DNA of 49,612 bases from a bacterium. Its GTDB lineage: Bacteria; Joyebacterota; Joyebacteria; Joyebacterales; Joyebacteraceae. Position 1 is the first letter of the stretch. Each line of letters starts with the position of its first letter. Location: positions 1-49,612 of the forward strand of contig JALGWI010000016.1 of assembly GCA_025774245.1 (NCBI GenBank), given 5' to 3'. Under the pieces are notes generated by a model that saw nothing but the letters and a program-made list of their open reading frames with translations, made no database searches and was not told where the DNA came from. Positions 23,745 to 32,385 of the stretch are shown here, in pieces. Both the position numbers and the translations under genes were made by a program.

Positions 23745-24321
23745 TGAGATCCTCTAAGAGCTTCCTGAGTTTTCTGATCGCGTGGAAGTAGTTGGCCTTC
23801 GACGTTCCCTCGGAGCAGCCCACGACGTTCGCGATCTCCTTGTGACTCATTCCCTCGTGGAACTTGAGTGTGAACACCGTCCTCTGTTTGTCCGGCAGTG
23901 CTGCGACGGCCTTCGAGACCCTCTCCCCGATCTCCGAGCTCTCTGCCATTCGAACGGGATCGGCGCTGGGCCGGCGCTCCCTCCTCGGGAGATCGCCCAG
24001 CGGGAGCATCTGACGGAACCTGTCTCGCTTGAGCTTGTTGAGAGCGATGTTCACGGTGATCCGGTAGATCCAGGTGTAGAGGCTCGATCTCCCTTCAAAC
24101 CTCCCGATGTGCCGGAACACTTTGATGAAGGCTTCCTGCGCGGCGTCCTCAGCACTCTCGTCGTCCCGCAGGATCCTCCACGCGACGCGGAAGACCCGCT
24201 CGCGGTACTCCGTGACGAGTTCCTCGTAGGCCCTCTCATCTCCGGCCTTGAGGCGATCGAGCAGGGCCGTCGACCTTCCGGTCTCCCGACCCCCTTCCGT
24301 CCCGTCAACATGCTCTGACAC
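23728..24321 (-). CDS. RpoE-like ECF sigma factor
   Basis: 197 residues. Region 2 covers about 36-95 (core-binding EDAAQEAFIKVFRHI, then SSLYTWIYRITVN) and region 4 about 135-185, with an HTH in HEGMSHKEIANVVGCSEGTSK. It is followed by its anti-sigma factor. ECF factors with a ZAS partner usually control envelope or secretion stress genes and their own promoter. A standard promoter lies 70 bases upstream. The next gene cluster upstream (secreted starch-binding-like proteins) is a possible but unproven target. Confidence 0.95.
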   Translation of the reverse strand: MSEHVDGTEGGRETGRSTALLDRLKAGDERAYEELVTEYRERVFRVAWRILRDDESAEDAAQEAFIKVFRHIGRFEGRSSLYTWIYRITVNIALNKLKRDRFRQMLPLGDLPRRERRPSADPVRMAESSEIGERVSKAVAALPDKQRTVFTLKFHEGMSHKEIANVVGCSEGTSKANYFHAIRKLRKLLEDLNEDAL

Positions 24322-24391
24322 GAGCCGCCACCCCGAGGTTTAGTGCCGTTCTGCGGGCCTCCTGGGCCGCTTCCGGCGACCCGAGAGCCCC

Positions 24392-24421
24392 ACGCTAAGC
24401 TAACCGGGGGGCGCCTGTCAA
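24392..24421 (-). promoter_or_regulatory. ECF sigma operon promoter
   Basis: Minus-strand TTGACA (24421-24416), 18-base spacer, TAGCGT (24397-24392), about 70 bases before the sigma factor gene. It looks like a vegetative promoter, not an ECF autoregulatory one. Confidence 0.55.
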
Positions 24422-24597
24422 CGACCACTTTCCCGCAATCTGCAAGCAAGAGGCCGGACGGCGGTCGTCCCGTCGCCCGGCCTCGTTCCGATTCGGCCAT
24501 CTCCCGCCCGAACGCCCGCCACCCGATTGGGCGGGCTGCCCGAAGCGGGCACATCCGGCGAACGGCGCTCACGAGCGGCACCGGTGAGATGCCGCCC

Positions 24598-26325
24598 CTA
24601 CTTGTTCCTGTAGAGACCCTTGATCTGACCCCAGGACGTCTCGGCCGTGCCCTCGATGACGGTCTCCAGAGGCTCACACCAATCGTAGAGGTCGAGGACC
24701 TCCATCGGCCCGTCACGGACGGTGACGCAGCCGTTCACGTCGTCGAGCTCGAGGGTCCTGTTCGGGAACTCCGAGCACTCGTAATCCCCGTTGATGAGGT
24801 ACTTGTACTCGAGGTACCGGTACGTCCCCGTCGGGAAGACAACGAGGGTCGAGTAGATCCCGTCGCCGGCCGTGAGGTCGCCACCGATCCCGGCGTCGTT
24901 GAGGGTGATTTCGTCGGGAGCATCCCAGTCGAGCGGGAGTTCGGATCCCCGAATGGAGAGCGTGTCCGTCTCGGCGATCCAGCCCTCGTTCGAGTGGGTC
25001 ACCTGGAACCTGACGCCCACGTCGCACTCGATGAGATCGCCGGGGGCCTGGTCGTCCCACCAGACGTTGACCGTCCGCGACGGCAGGGAGTCGCGTCCGA
25101 GCGTCACGAAGTGCCCGAAGTCGAAGTCGCCCTCCCACGTCGTGCAGTCGACGATGTACTTGTACTTGACGGACTTGTCCTCGGGCCCCAGGTCGCAGTT
25201 GTACGGGACCGAGAAGTACTCGTACACGGTGTAGGTGGAGTCGGCCGTCGCCGCGTCGGGCGGCACGCCGTCGTCCATCGCCTGCGATCCCTCGCAGATG
25301 TCCCAGGTGAGAGGCTCGGTGTCGCCCTGGATGTGCACCGTCGCCGGCATCCCGCTCTCGATGATGTAGAGCTGCATGTTGACTTCGAACGTCACCTCGT
25401 TGGTGTAGAAGCACCAGTTGTCGTGGTCCGGGTCGACGGGGCGACCTTCGAGATCCTCGACGTTCGAGACCGTGACCTCGAAGCTCTCTCCCGCGGGCAG
25501 CGCCGACGGGTTCGTCGTGAGCCGGACGACGCTCGCGTCACCCGTATCGAGCGTGGCTGTCAGGACCGTGTAGACGGTGCGCCCGTCGATGACCGTGTAG
25601 TTCCCGGGCGTCTGGGCCGTCGTCTCGTCGACGTTCTTCGAGAACTTCACCCTGATCGGTCCGTCGCCGCTCTCGGCGGTCGCGAACACGACCGTCGGAG
25701 GAGACTCGGAGAAGACCTCCGTCGTGTTGTCCTGCATGTGGTACCGGATGAGGATCTCGGTGATGCCGTCCGAGTCGAAGAAGTAGTTCTGGGACGGCGG
25801 GTACGTGTCCTGATCCCAGTTGTTGTTGAGCACGATCTTGAACTGGTAGCTTCCGGCGGGGACCACGGACGACCACTCCCAGATGCCGTCCTCGTCGGGA
25901 TCCGACAGGACCGTGGTCGAGGTGTCGGACTGATCCCAGTCCGTGCCTCCGAGCTCGCTCATGAAGTCGCCGCACGCGATCGGGGGGTTCATGCTGTGGA
26001 AGATGTACTCGTCGCCCTCCTTCACGCCGACCGTCGCGCCGAGGTTCGCGTACCACGTCACCGACTGCGGGCTCTCAAACGTGAACGTCTGGTTGTTGGC
26101 GGGGAAATCGAGGCCCCAGATGTCCCCGTCGACGCCCTTGTACAGGTGCGTCGTGTCGCTGAGCGTCTTCGTCAGCTCGTAGACACCGTTCGGCGCCAGC
26201 ACCAGGTCGTACTCCGGGTCGGCGGTGTCCCAGCCCTGCATGCTTCCCACGATGCTCGGGCCGGCGAGCGCCACCGTCGGAACAGCGAAGAGGGCAACCG
26301 CTAAGGCTGCCACGAAGAGCTTCAT
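24598..26325 (-). CDS. secreted starch-binding-like protein, long paralogue
   Basis: 575 residues. Residues 1-21 are a signal peptide (VALA-GPS). Residues about 22-190 resemble pullulanase X25/E-set modules (SIVGSMQGWDTADPEYDL, and a second module ending in the LNNNWDQ segment). Residues about 205-305 look like an SbsA-type Ig-like domain (IRVKFSKNVDETTAQTPGNYTV). Two further beta modules (about 310-440 and 445-545) resemble CBM20/CBM48 sheets, with YKYIVDCTTWEGDFDFG and YKYLINGDYECSEFPNR. The protein ends with SWGQIKGLYRNK, shared with the two paralogues upstream. No catalytic domain is present, so it probably binds alpha-glucan or a related polysaccharide at the cell surface. That function is inference. 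Confidence 0.82.
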   Translation of the reverse strand: MKLFVAALAVALFAVPTVALAGPSIVGSMQGWDTADPEYDLVLAPNGVYELTKTLSDTTHLYKGVDGDIWGLDFPANNQTFTFESPQSVTWYANLGATVGVKEGDEYIFHSMNPPIACGDFMSELGGTDWDQSDTSTTVLSDPDEDGIWEWSSVVPAGSYQFKIVLNNNWDQDTYPPSQNYFFDSDGITEILIRYHMQDNTTEVFSESPPTVVFATAESGDGPIRVKFSKNVDETTAQTPGNYTVIDGRTVYTVLTATLDTGDASVVRLTTNPSALPAGESFEVTVSNVEDLEGRPVDPDHDNWCFYTNEVTFEVNMQLYIIESGMPATVHIQGDTEPLTWDICEGSQAMDDGVPPDAATADSTYTVYEYFSVPYNCDLGPEDKSVKYKYIVDCTTWEGDFDFGHFVTLGRDSLPSRTVNVWWDDQAPGDLIECDVGVRFQVTHSNEGWIAETDTLSIRGSELPLDWDAPDEITLNDAGIGGDLTAGDGIYSTLVVFPTGTYRYLEYKYLINGDYECSEFPNRTLELDDVNGCVTVRDGPMEVLDLYDWCEPLETVIEGTAETSWGQIKGLYRNK

Positions 26326-26471
26326 GTCTACCTCCCCCCTCGCACCGAGGGACAGCGAGCCTGGTCGCTCCGGGCCCTCGCGGGCCCTCTCTCACGCACC
26401 GCTCTATCGGATCGGACCCCGGGGCCCGGCGTCATCGCGCGGCCCCCGGGAGTCCTCGTCATTCTCGTTCC

Positions 26472-26493
26472 GCGCGGCCACTCGCGGCCGCGC
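26472..26493 (-). terminator. hairpin after second paralogue
   Basis: GCGCGGCC-actcgc-GGCCGCGC, eight GC pairs, just past the stop of the gene ending at 26516. No U-run follows. A similar hairpin follows the third paralogue. Confidence 0.4.
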
Positions 26494-26515
26494 TCGTTCG
26501 ATCGCTACCGGATCG

Positions 26516-27526
26516 CTACCGGTAGAGCCCCTTGATCGTGCCCCACGTGGTGTCTTCCACCGGGCTCGAGCACGGCGGGCAGTCCGGCTCGATGTAGTTC
26601 CATCCGTCGACGTCGCGATCCATGGTCGGGCCGGAGTCGTCGATGAGGAAATCGCGATTCCCGCCGCCCTCCCACGTCTGGCAGTCGTCCTTCTTGAACT
26701 TGTACTCCACGAACGGATCGCTGCCGGCCGGGAAGAGAACGTCGACCTCGTAGAGCTTCGGGCTGATCGTCTCGCAGCTCAACGACATCGGCACCCCGTC
26801 GCCCCAGGTCGTGAGGGCGGGCTGGTTCCCGGTCACGCAGACGGCGCCGCTCGTGACGGTGGTGTCGGTGAGGCAGAGGTGGAACGTCACGGTCACGTCC
26901 TGCGTCGTCACGACCTGCGTCGACACGGTCGTCGTGTTGGTCGACATGTCGTAGGCGAACGTGACGGGACTGATGCCGTCCGACGAGAACGAGACGTTGT
27001 CGCCGGTGCTCTGGTCCCAGTTATTGTTCAGGACGACCTTGCCCTGGTAGGGACCCGCCGGCGCGACGACGGCCGTGAACTCCCACACGTCGTCACTGTT
27101 GCCGTCGGTCATGACCGTGTTCACGGTGTCGGTCTGATCCCAGTCCGAGCCCCCGAGCTCGCTCTGGAAGTCGCCCACCATGATCGGAGGATTCGGGCTG
27201 TGGAAGACGAACTCGTCGCCCTCCTTCACGCCGACCGTCCCGCCGAGGTTGACGTACCACGTCACCGGACCGTCGCTCGCGAGCGTGAACGACTGGTTCG
27301 GACCCGGGAAGTCGTTGCCGTCCCAGGCGTCGGTCTCGGTCACCTTGTACTCGTAGAAGCCGGCGACCAGCGTCTTGGTGAGCACCCAGACGCCGTTGCC
27401 GTTGATTGCGAGATCGTACGCGGGATCCGCGGGGTCCCAGCCCTGCATGCTGCCGACGACGCTCGGACCCGCGAGGGCCGCCGTGGCGAACATCAGGAAT
27501 GCCGCCGCTGTCACCAGGAACTTCAT
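26516..27526 (-). CDS. secreted starch-binding-like protein, middle paralogue
   Basis: 336 residues with a signal peptide (residues 1-19, ATAALA-GPS). The first half (about 20-195) is close to the start of the 575-residue paralogue: both have VGSMQGWD, VTWY-NLG-TVGVKEGDE and SELGG-DWDQ. The second half (about 207-310) is a CBM20-like module, VTFHLCL, CVTGNQPALTTWGDGVPMS, FVEYKFKKDDCQTWEGGGNR, with the Trp-Glu and Asn-Arg positions of starch-binding domains. The tail is TTWGTIKGLYR. It is probably a secreted, surface-kept glucan-binding protein; no enzymatic domain is seen. Confidence 0.82.
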   Translation of the reverse strand: MKFLVTAAAFLMFATAALAGPSVVGSMQGWDPADPAYDLAINGNGVWVLTKTLVAGFYEYKVTETDAWDGNDFPGPNQSFTLASDGPVTWYVNLGGTVGVKEGDEFVFHSPNPPIMVGDFQSELGGSDWDQTDTVNTVMTDGNSDDVWEFTAVVAPAGPYQGKVVLNNNWDQSTGDNVSFSSDGISPVTFAYDMSTNTTTVSTQVVTTQDVTVTFHLCLTDTTVTSGAVCVTGNQPALTTWGDGVPMSLSCETISPKLYEVDVLFPAGSDPFVEYKFKKDDCQTWEGGGNRDFLIDDSGPTMDRDVDGWNYIEPDCPPCSSPVEDTTWGTIKGLYR

Positions 27527-27625
27527 CGTGTTCCTCCCCCCTGAGTGTCAGGGAACCTCGGTCCGCTCCGGAAGCTCGTCGAACCGTCGACGGTCCCGGA
27601 CCGGCCCCCTCTCGTGTGCGCGTCA

Positions 27626-27651
27626 GGCCCCGACGACAGGTCGCCGGGGCC
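27626..27651 (-). terminator. hairpin between paralogues
   Basis: GGCCCCGACGA-cagg-TCGCCGGGGCC with one mismatch, downstream of the paralogue that ends at 27691. It has no U-run. Confidence 0.4.
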
Positions 27652-27690
27652 CGACCGCGCGGTATCGATGCATCGATCGACCAGGCCCGG

Positions 27691-28515
27691 CTACCTGTAG
27701 ATGGCCTTGATCGTTCCCCACGTCAGCTCCTCGACGGGACTGGCGCAGTCAGGGCAGTCCGGCTCGAGCCACTCCCAACCGTCGATCGGAAGATCCATGT
27801 CGGGCGCCGAATCGTCGATCAGGAAACTGTGGTTCCCCGTGCCCTCCCACGTCGCGCAGTCGTCCTTCCTGTACTTGTACTCGACGTAGGGATTGCTGCC
27901 GATCGGGAAGGTCACGTCGGCGAAGTAGCGCTTCGGGCTGGCCGCCTCGCACTCGAAGAACATCGGCAGACCGTCGCCCCACTCGGTGAGGACCGGGTGG
28001 CTTCCGGTGACGCAGACGCCGCCCGTGGTCGTCGTCTCGCCCGCGAGGCAGAGGTGGAACCTCACCGTGACGTCCTGCGCGGTGACCTCGGTGATCGGCA
28101 GGAAGAAATTCGGAGGGTTCCCCGCCTGGTCGTTCCCGTAGCACTCGGCGCCGTCGGTGAGATCGACGACTCGGACGAAGTACTCGACCTCGGCGCAGCC
28201 GTGGCCGGCCGGGATGACGCCCTTGTACTGATCGTTGTTGCCCTCGTCGCTGAAGTAGGCCATCTGGATCACGATGAAGTCGGGATCACCGGTGCAGCGG
28301 TAATGGATGTACGCCTCGATGTCGGCCCCCTGCCCCGGCAGGTCGGTGACGCCTTCCTTCCAGACCTGGACGTAGACTTCGACGTCGTCGATCGACGTGT
28401 AGGGGATCCCGTCGTTCGGCCAGATGTTCCCGCACCAGCCGACGGCGCCCATCGCCGTCGATGCAAACGCGGCGATCACGGCGGCGGCCACCAGAGCACT
28501 GACACACTTCCTCAT
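27691..28515 (-). CDS. secreted starch-binding-like protein, short paralogue
   Basis: 274 residues from the ATG at 28515, which has GGGGGAGG upstream. Residues 1-23 are a signal peptide. Residues about 24-145 form a cysteine-containing beta domain not shared with the paralogues (VGWCGNIWPNDGIPYTSIDD, GCAEVEYFVRVVDLTDG). Residues about 155-250 are a CBM20-like module almost identical in layout to that of the middle paralogue (CVTGSHPVLTEWGDGLPM, YVEYKYRKDDCATWEGTGNH). It ends LTWGTIKAIYR. It is the first of the three tandem genes and has the clearest promoter. Confidence 0.82.
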   Translation of the reverse strand: MRKCVSALVAAAVIAAFASTAMGAVGWCGNIWPNDGIPYTSIDDVEVYVQVWKEGVTDLPGQGADIEAYIHYRCTGDPDFIVIQMAYFSDEGNNDQYKGVIPAGHGCAEVEYFVRVVDLTDGAECYGNDQAGNPPNFFLPITEVTAQDVTVRFHLCLAGETTTTGGVCVTGSHPVLTEWGDGLPMFFECEAASPKRYFADVTFPIGSNPYVEYKYRKDDCATWEGTGNHSFLIDDSAPDMDLPIDGWEWLEPDCPDCASPVEELTWGTIKAIYR

Positions 28516-28726
28516 GCTGCCTCCCCCTTTCCCGGACGCCCTCTTTCGGATACGTCCGCAGGAGAACCGGCCGCGAAGCACGGCGTGCCGTCTTCGCGAC
28601 GCGCAATCACCCTTCCAGGTCTCTCGTCGCATGGCACTGCGGCGAATCGAACCCGTGCCGGGCGGCCGTCGACCGGGCGAACCCGCGGCCCGCGCAGTCG
28701 TCGGCCCCATATTCCGATCATTTACC

Positions 28727-28755
28727 ATAATAACACAGAAAGCAGAGTGTGTCAA
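28727..28755 (-). promoter_or_regulatory. promoter of the starch-binding-like cluster
   Basis: Minus-strand TTGACA (28755-28750), 17-base spacer, TATTAT (28732-28727), the best promoter in the window, in an AT-rich pocket. About 200 bases of untranslated leader follow. Confidence 0.75.
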
Positions 28756-28947
28756 TTTGGCAAATCGGACCGCACCTGCGCCTGCTCCACGCTTCTCCCG
28801 CACCGCTCTCCACTTCTTATGATGCATCGGCGGGGCCTAGGTCGTGGCGTCTTGTGGAGAGGGAACGGCGGGGAGCGCGGTGGAGCGTCGACGCGCGGGG
28901 GCGCGACGGGTGGGGCGGCGACGCGCACCCCAAGCCCAAACGAACCG

Positions 28948-28967
28948 CGGCCGCCCGAAGGCGGCCG
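28948..28967 (-). terminator. tRNA operon terminator
   Basis: CGGCCGCC-ttcg-GGCGGCCG on the minus strand, with a stable UUCG tetraloop, shortly after tRNA-Thr. A short T-containing tail (CGGTTCGTTT) follows. Confidence 0.6.
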
Positions 28968-28987
28968 TTTGCGATCCGAGGAAGGTC

Positions 28988-29063
<76 letters not shown>

Positions 29064-29088
29064 TCTCGAGATGTCCCTCGTGCGAAGA

Positions 29089-29164
<76 letters not shown>

Positions 29165-29182
29165 GCGTTCTTGGTATCACGA

Positions 29183-29211
29183 AGTCTAGCAACGCCGATG
29201 GGCCAAGTCAA
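29183..29211 (-). promoter_or_regulatory. tRNA-Phe/tRNA-Thr promoter
   Basis: Minus-strand TTGACT (29211-29206), 17-base spacer, TAGACT (29188-29183), about 20 bases before the tRNA-Phe 5' end. Confidence 0.65.
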
Positions 29212-29311
29212 GCGGGAAGGCCCCCACACCGGCTCCGGCCCTCGCCCGGACCGCGACCCGCGGTCCGACGGCAATCCGCTCTCCCCCCGGGGCTCCCTCC
29301 TCGTCCCGGGG

Positions 29312-30298
29312 TCACTCCGGGTAACCCTCGGGGCAGCGCAGCATCCACTTCCACGCAGCCTCGATCATGTCCCCCAGCTCGGGATGCGCGGGTCGCCACC
29401 CGAGCTCCTTCTCCGCCAGAGACGAGCTCGCGACGAGTCGGGCCGGATCGCCCTCGCGCCTCTCGCCCATGCGCCGGCGGATCTGTTTCCCCGTCACCGA
29501 CTCCGCGGAGTCGATCACGTTCACCACGCTCCAGCCTTCCCCGTTGCCGAGGTTGTAGATGCCCTTCTGCCCGCGATCGAGCGCGTCGAGCGCGGCGATG
29601 TGAGCGTCGCAGAGGTCCCGGACGTCGATGTAGTCGCGGATGCAGGTCCCGTCCGGCGTGTCGTAGTCGTCGCCGAAGACAACGAGCTCCGGCCTCGTTC
29701 CCGCCGCGACCTGGAGGGCGATCGGAATGAGATGCGACTCGGGGCGGTGGTCCTCCCCGAAGTTCTCGGAGGCGCCGGCGGCGTTGAAGTAGCGGAGCGA
29801 TATGTACCTGAGACCGCTCGCCTCCGATCGCCACTCGAGGATCCGCTCGAAGACGAGCTTCGTGTCGCCGTAGACGTTCACGGGCTTCGCCGGATGCGAC
29901 TCCCGGATCGGGACCGACTCCGGCTCGCCGTAGACGCCGGCCGACGAGGAGAACACGATCTTCTCGACGCCGGCGGCGGCCATGGCCTCGAGGAGCTTCG
30001 ATCCGGCGACCACGTTGTTGTCGTAGTACTCCGCGGGCCGCTCCATCGATTCCCCGACGAGGCTCATCGCGGCGAAGTGGATCACGGAGTCGACGGCGTG
30101 CTCACGGAGGACGCGCGAGACGAGCTCGACGTCACCGACGCTGCCGACGACGAGCGGAACGCCCTCGGCGACCGCCGCGCGGTGTCCCTTGCTAAGATCA
30201 TCGAGGACGACGACGCGGCAACCCGCGTTCGCGAGGCGCTCGACGGTGATGCTGCCGATGTAGCCCGCACCTCCGGTGACCAGCACCGATGAGCTCAT
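29312..30298 (-). CDS. galE: UDP-glucose 4-epimerase
   Basis: 328 residues, standard GalE length. The NAD-binding loop is VTGGAGYIGS; the SSSAGVYGEPE segment, the catalytic Y-x3-K in VYGDTKLVFE, and YFNAAGA follow. The enzyme interconverts UDP-glucose and UDP-galactose for surface polysaccharides. It ends 147 bases before tRNA-Phe and starts 56 bases after murJ, in the same direction, so it may be co-transcribed with murJ. NDP-sugar specificity in this family can also be for glucuronate or the N-acetyl sugars. Confidence 0.93.
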   Translation of the reverse strand: MSSSVLVTGGAGYIGSITVERLANAGCRVVVLDDLSKGHRAAVAEGVPLVVGSVGDVELVSRVLREHAVDSVIHFAAMSLVGESMERPAEYYDNNVVAGSKLLEAMAAAGVEKIVFSSSAGVYGEPESVPIRESHPAKPVNVYGDTKLVFERILEWRSEASGLRYISLRYFNAAGASENFGEDHRPESHLIPIALQVAAGTRPELVVFGDDYDTPDGTCIRDYIDVRDLCDAHIAALDALDRGQKGIYNLGNGEGWSVVNVIDSAESVTGKQIRRRMGERREGDPARLVASSSLAEKELGWRPAHPELGDMIEAAWKWMLRCPEGYPE

Positions 30299-30354
30299 GT
30301 CGTTCCCCCTGTCGCGTCACGCGTCCCGCCCCACACGGGCGCGACACGCCGCGA

Positions 30355-32055
30355 CTACACGCGCGGTCGCGTTCCCCCGCGGCCGCGCCGGCCGAGGAGC
30401 CTGCGGACCTCGGACAGCCCGAGCGCGAGCGAGGCGAAGACGTACGCCGCCCCCCCGGCTCCGGCGCCGAGCGCGATCCTCGCGATCCGGTTTCCGAACG
30501 TAACGTCAGCAAGTCGTATGCCAGCCCACCCGTCGACGGCCCACACGGCAGCGAGGAGCGCGGCGCTCGCCAGGGCGACCTTGCCCGCGGTCGGCAGGAG
30601 GTCCCTCGAGCGGAGTGCGGCGCCTTCAGGCGCCGTCCGGTTCAGAATAACGAAGAGGATGATCGCGTGCACCGTCGCTGCCAGCGAGGTCGCGAGAGCC
30701 AGACCGGCGTGCGCGAGCGGCGTTCTCACCAGGAGCAGCTTGAGCACGACGCTCAGAGCGAACGCCACGAGCGACACCTTCACCGGCGTCTTCGTGTTGA
30801 GACGGGAGGCGAAGGCCCGGATGAACAGGAAGACCCCGCCCATGCCAACGAGGCCGACGGCGTAGAGCGCGAAGGCGGACGCCGTCATCGCGAGGTCGGT
30901 CTCGTCGAAGGCTCCCCGCTGGTAGATGATCCCGACGATCGGCCTCGCGTACCAGACCGACAGCAGGACGACGGGGACGAGCGAGACGAGGTTCATCCTG
31001 ATGCCCGAGAGGAGCGCGCTCCTGAACTCGGCGTGGCGCCCGAGCGCGTGGTGCTCCGCGAGGACCGGCGCCACCGCGCGTCCCGCGGCGAGGGCGAGGA
31101 TGGCGTACGGCAGGTGCACGAGCCGGAACGAATAGTAGAGGGATGAGATGCTCCCGGGTACGAGAAACGAAGCGATCGTCCGGTCCACGACGACGCCGAC
31201 CCGCTGGATGCCCGCCGCGAGGACGACCGGCCCCGTGAGCCCGGAGACGCGCGCCAGATCGGCATCTCGGAACCCGGACGGAGCGCGGAAGAGACGCTCG
31301 CCGTCGCGGCGCGCCAGACGCGCGGCGAACGGGACCTGCACGAGAAACTGGAGGAGGCCGCCGACGAGGACGCCGACGCCCAGGCTCACGTAGTCGAGCC
31401 TGCCCGAGAGCGTCAGGACCGACACGATGATCCCGACGTTCAGGAGGATCGGCGCCAGGCTGTAGACGCGGTAGCGACGGAACGCGAGGAGGATCGCTCC
31501 CATGAGGGCGGCCAGCCCGATCAGGAGTCCGAACGGGAACATCAGGCGGGTCATCCGAATCGTCGCGTCCGCGACCTCGCCGGTGAACCCGTGCGCGACG
31601 ATCCGGACGAGGAGAGGCGCCGCCGCGATGCCGATGAGCACCACGATGACGAGCACGATCGCGAGTGCCGCGAGCGCGTTCGTGGCGAGCCGCCACGCGC
31701 GGCGGTGCTCGCCCTGCGCGTGGATGCCCTTGAAGAGAGGCATGAACGCCGACTCGACGGCGGTCTCGCCCAGGGTTCGACAGAGCAGGTTCGGGATCGT
31801 GAAGGCCGCGACGAAGATGTCCATCGAGGTCCCGGCCCCGAAGAACGCGGCGGTCACGACCTCGCGGGCGAAGCCCGAAACCCGCGACACGAGCGTCCCG
31901 GCGCCGATCTGAGCGAAGCCGCGGATGATGCCGCCGCGAGGAGGCTCCGACGACGACTCCGCCGTCGGGGACGACCCCGTCGCCGCGGCCCCCGCCGTCG
32001 GCACTCGCGACGCCGGCGCGTTCCTCTCTCTCTCCTCCGGATCCCGTCCGCTCAT
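30355..32055 (-). CDS. murJ: lipid II flippase MurJ
   Basis: 566 residues from the ATG at 32055, with GGGAG five bases upstream. The longer start at 32118 would lie inside the promoter. Residues 1-40 form a Ser/Pro/Ala-rich cytoplasmic extension, followed by about fourteen membrane helices with the MATE/MviN signature GAGTLVSRVSGFAREVV, GTSMDIFVAAFTIPNL and ESAFMPLFKG. MurJ flips the peptidoglycan precursor lipid II. Length is a little above the usual 510-530 because of the N-terminal extension. Confidence 0.95.
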   Translation of the reverse strand: MSGRDPEERERNAPASRVPTAGAAATGSSPTAESSSEPPRGGIIRGFAQIGAGTLVSRVSGFAREVVTAAFFGAGTSMDIFVAAFTIPNLLCRTLGETAVESAFMPLFKGIHAQGEHRRAWRLATNALAALAIVLVIVVLIGIAAAPLLVRIVAHGFTGEVADATIRMTRLMFPFGLLIGLAALMGAILLAFRRYRVYSLAPILLNVGIIVSVLTLSGRLDYVSLGVGVLVGGLLQFLVQVPFAARLARRDGERLFRAPSGFRDADLARVSGLTGPVVLAAGIQRVGVVVDRTIASFLVPGSISSLYYSFRLVHLPYAILALAAGRAVAPVLAEHHALGRHAEFRSALLSGIRMNLVSLVPVVLLSVWYARPIVGIIYQRGAFDETDLAMTASAFALYAVGLVGMGGVFLFIRAFASRLNTKTPVKVSLVAFALSVVLKLLLVRTPLAHAGLALATSLAATVHAIILFVILNRTAPEGAALRSRDLLPTAGKVALASAALLAAVWAVDGWAGIRLADVTFGNRIARIALGAGAGGAAYVFASLALGLSEVRRLLGRRGRGGTRPRV

Positions 32056-32385
32056 TGCCGCTCCCTCACCTGGTCCCCCGCTCCGTCTGTGCCCGGGCCG
32101 GGCGAGCGTATCAGCCATCCTCGAAACGTGTCAACACAGGCCGCTCCGGATACTGCTGCCGAGCGACGGCTGCCCTCCCGGCCGGCTACCACCGCGCCCG
32201 GGGCGCCGTCACGCGGATCGACTGCGCCGCCGAAGCATTCCTGAACCAATACCCACCTAACCGGCGCCTTCTGTGGCACGCGTCATGCATGACACATGAA
32301 CCAACTCTAGGCAGTGCAGGCAGCATGGGGTTGCCGTTCTGTAACCTGCCGCGGTGGAATGCGTTAACCCGACAGGAGGTGGCCG
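32056..32385. other. intergenic region murJ/barrel gene
   Basis: 330 bases between the divergent murJ and barrel genes. The minus strand holds the murJ promoter (32105-32134). For the plus-strand barrel gene, a GACAGGAGG ribosome binding site is clear but no consensus -35/-10 pair is convincing. No RNA element is seen. Confidence 0.5.
32105..32134 (-). promoter_or_regulatory. murJ promoter
   Basis: Minus-strand TTGACA (32134-32129), 18-base spacer, TACGCT (32110-32105), about 50 bases before the murJ ATG. It rules out the longer murJ reading frame. Confidence 0.6.

Larger units (their letters stand above)
28516..28987. other. intergenic region between tRNA and secreted-protein genes
   Basis: 472 bases with no gene in either strand. 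It contains the promoter at 28727-28755 and an AT-rich pocket around it, and the terminator hairpin of the tRNA transcript at 28948-28967. A long 5' untranslated region of about 200 bases would precede the secreted-protein gene. Confidence 0.5.

Noticed and set aside
32056-32118. Longer murJ start at 32118
   Set aside because: The -10 element of the murJ promoter lies inside this extension, and the ATG at 32055 has its own ribosome binding site.
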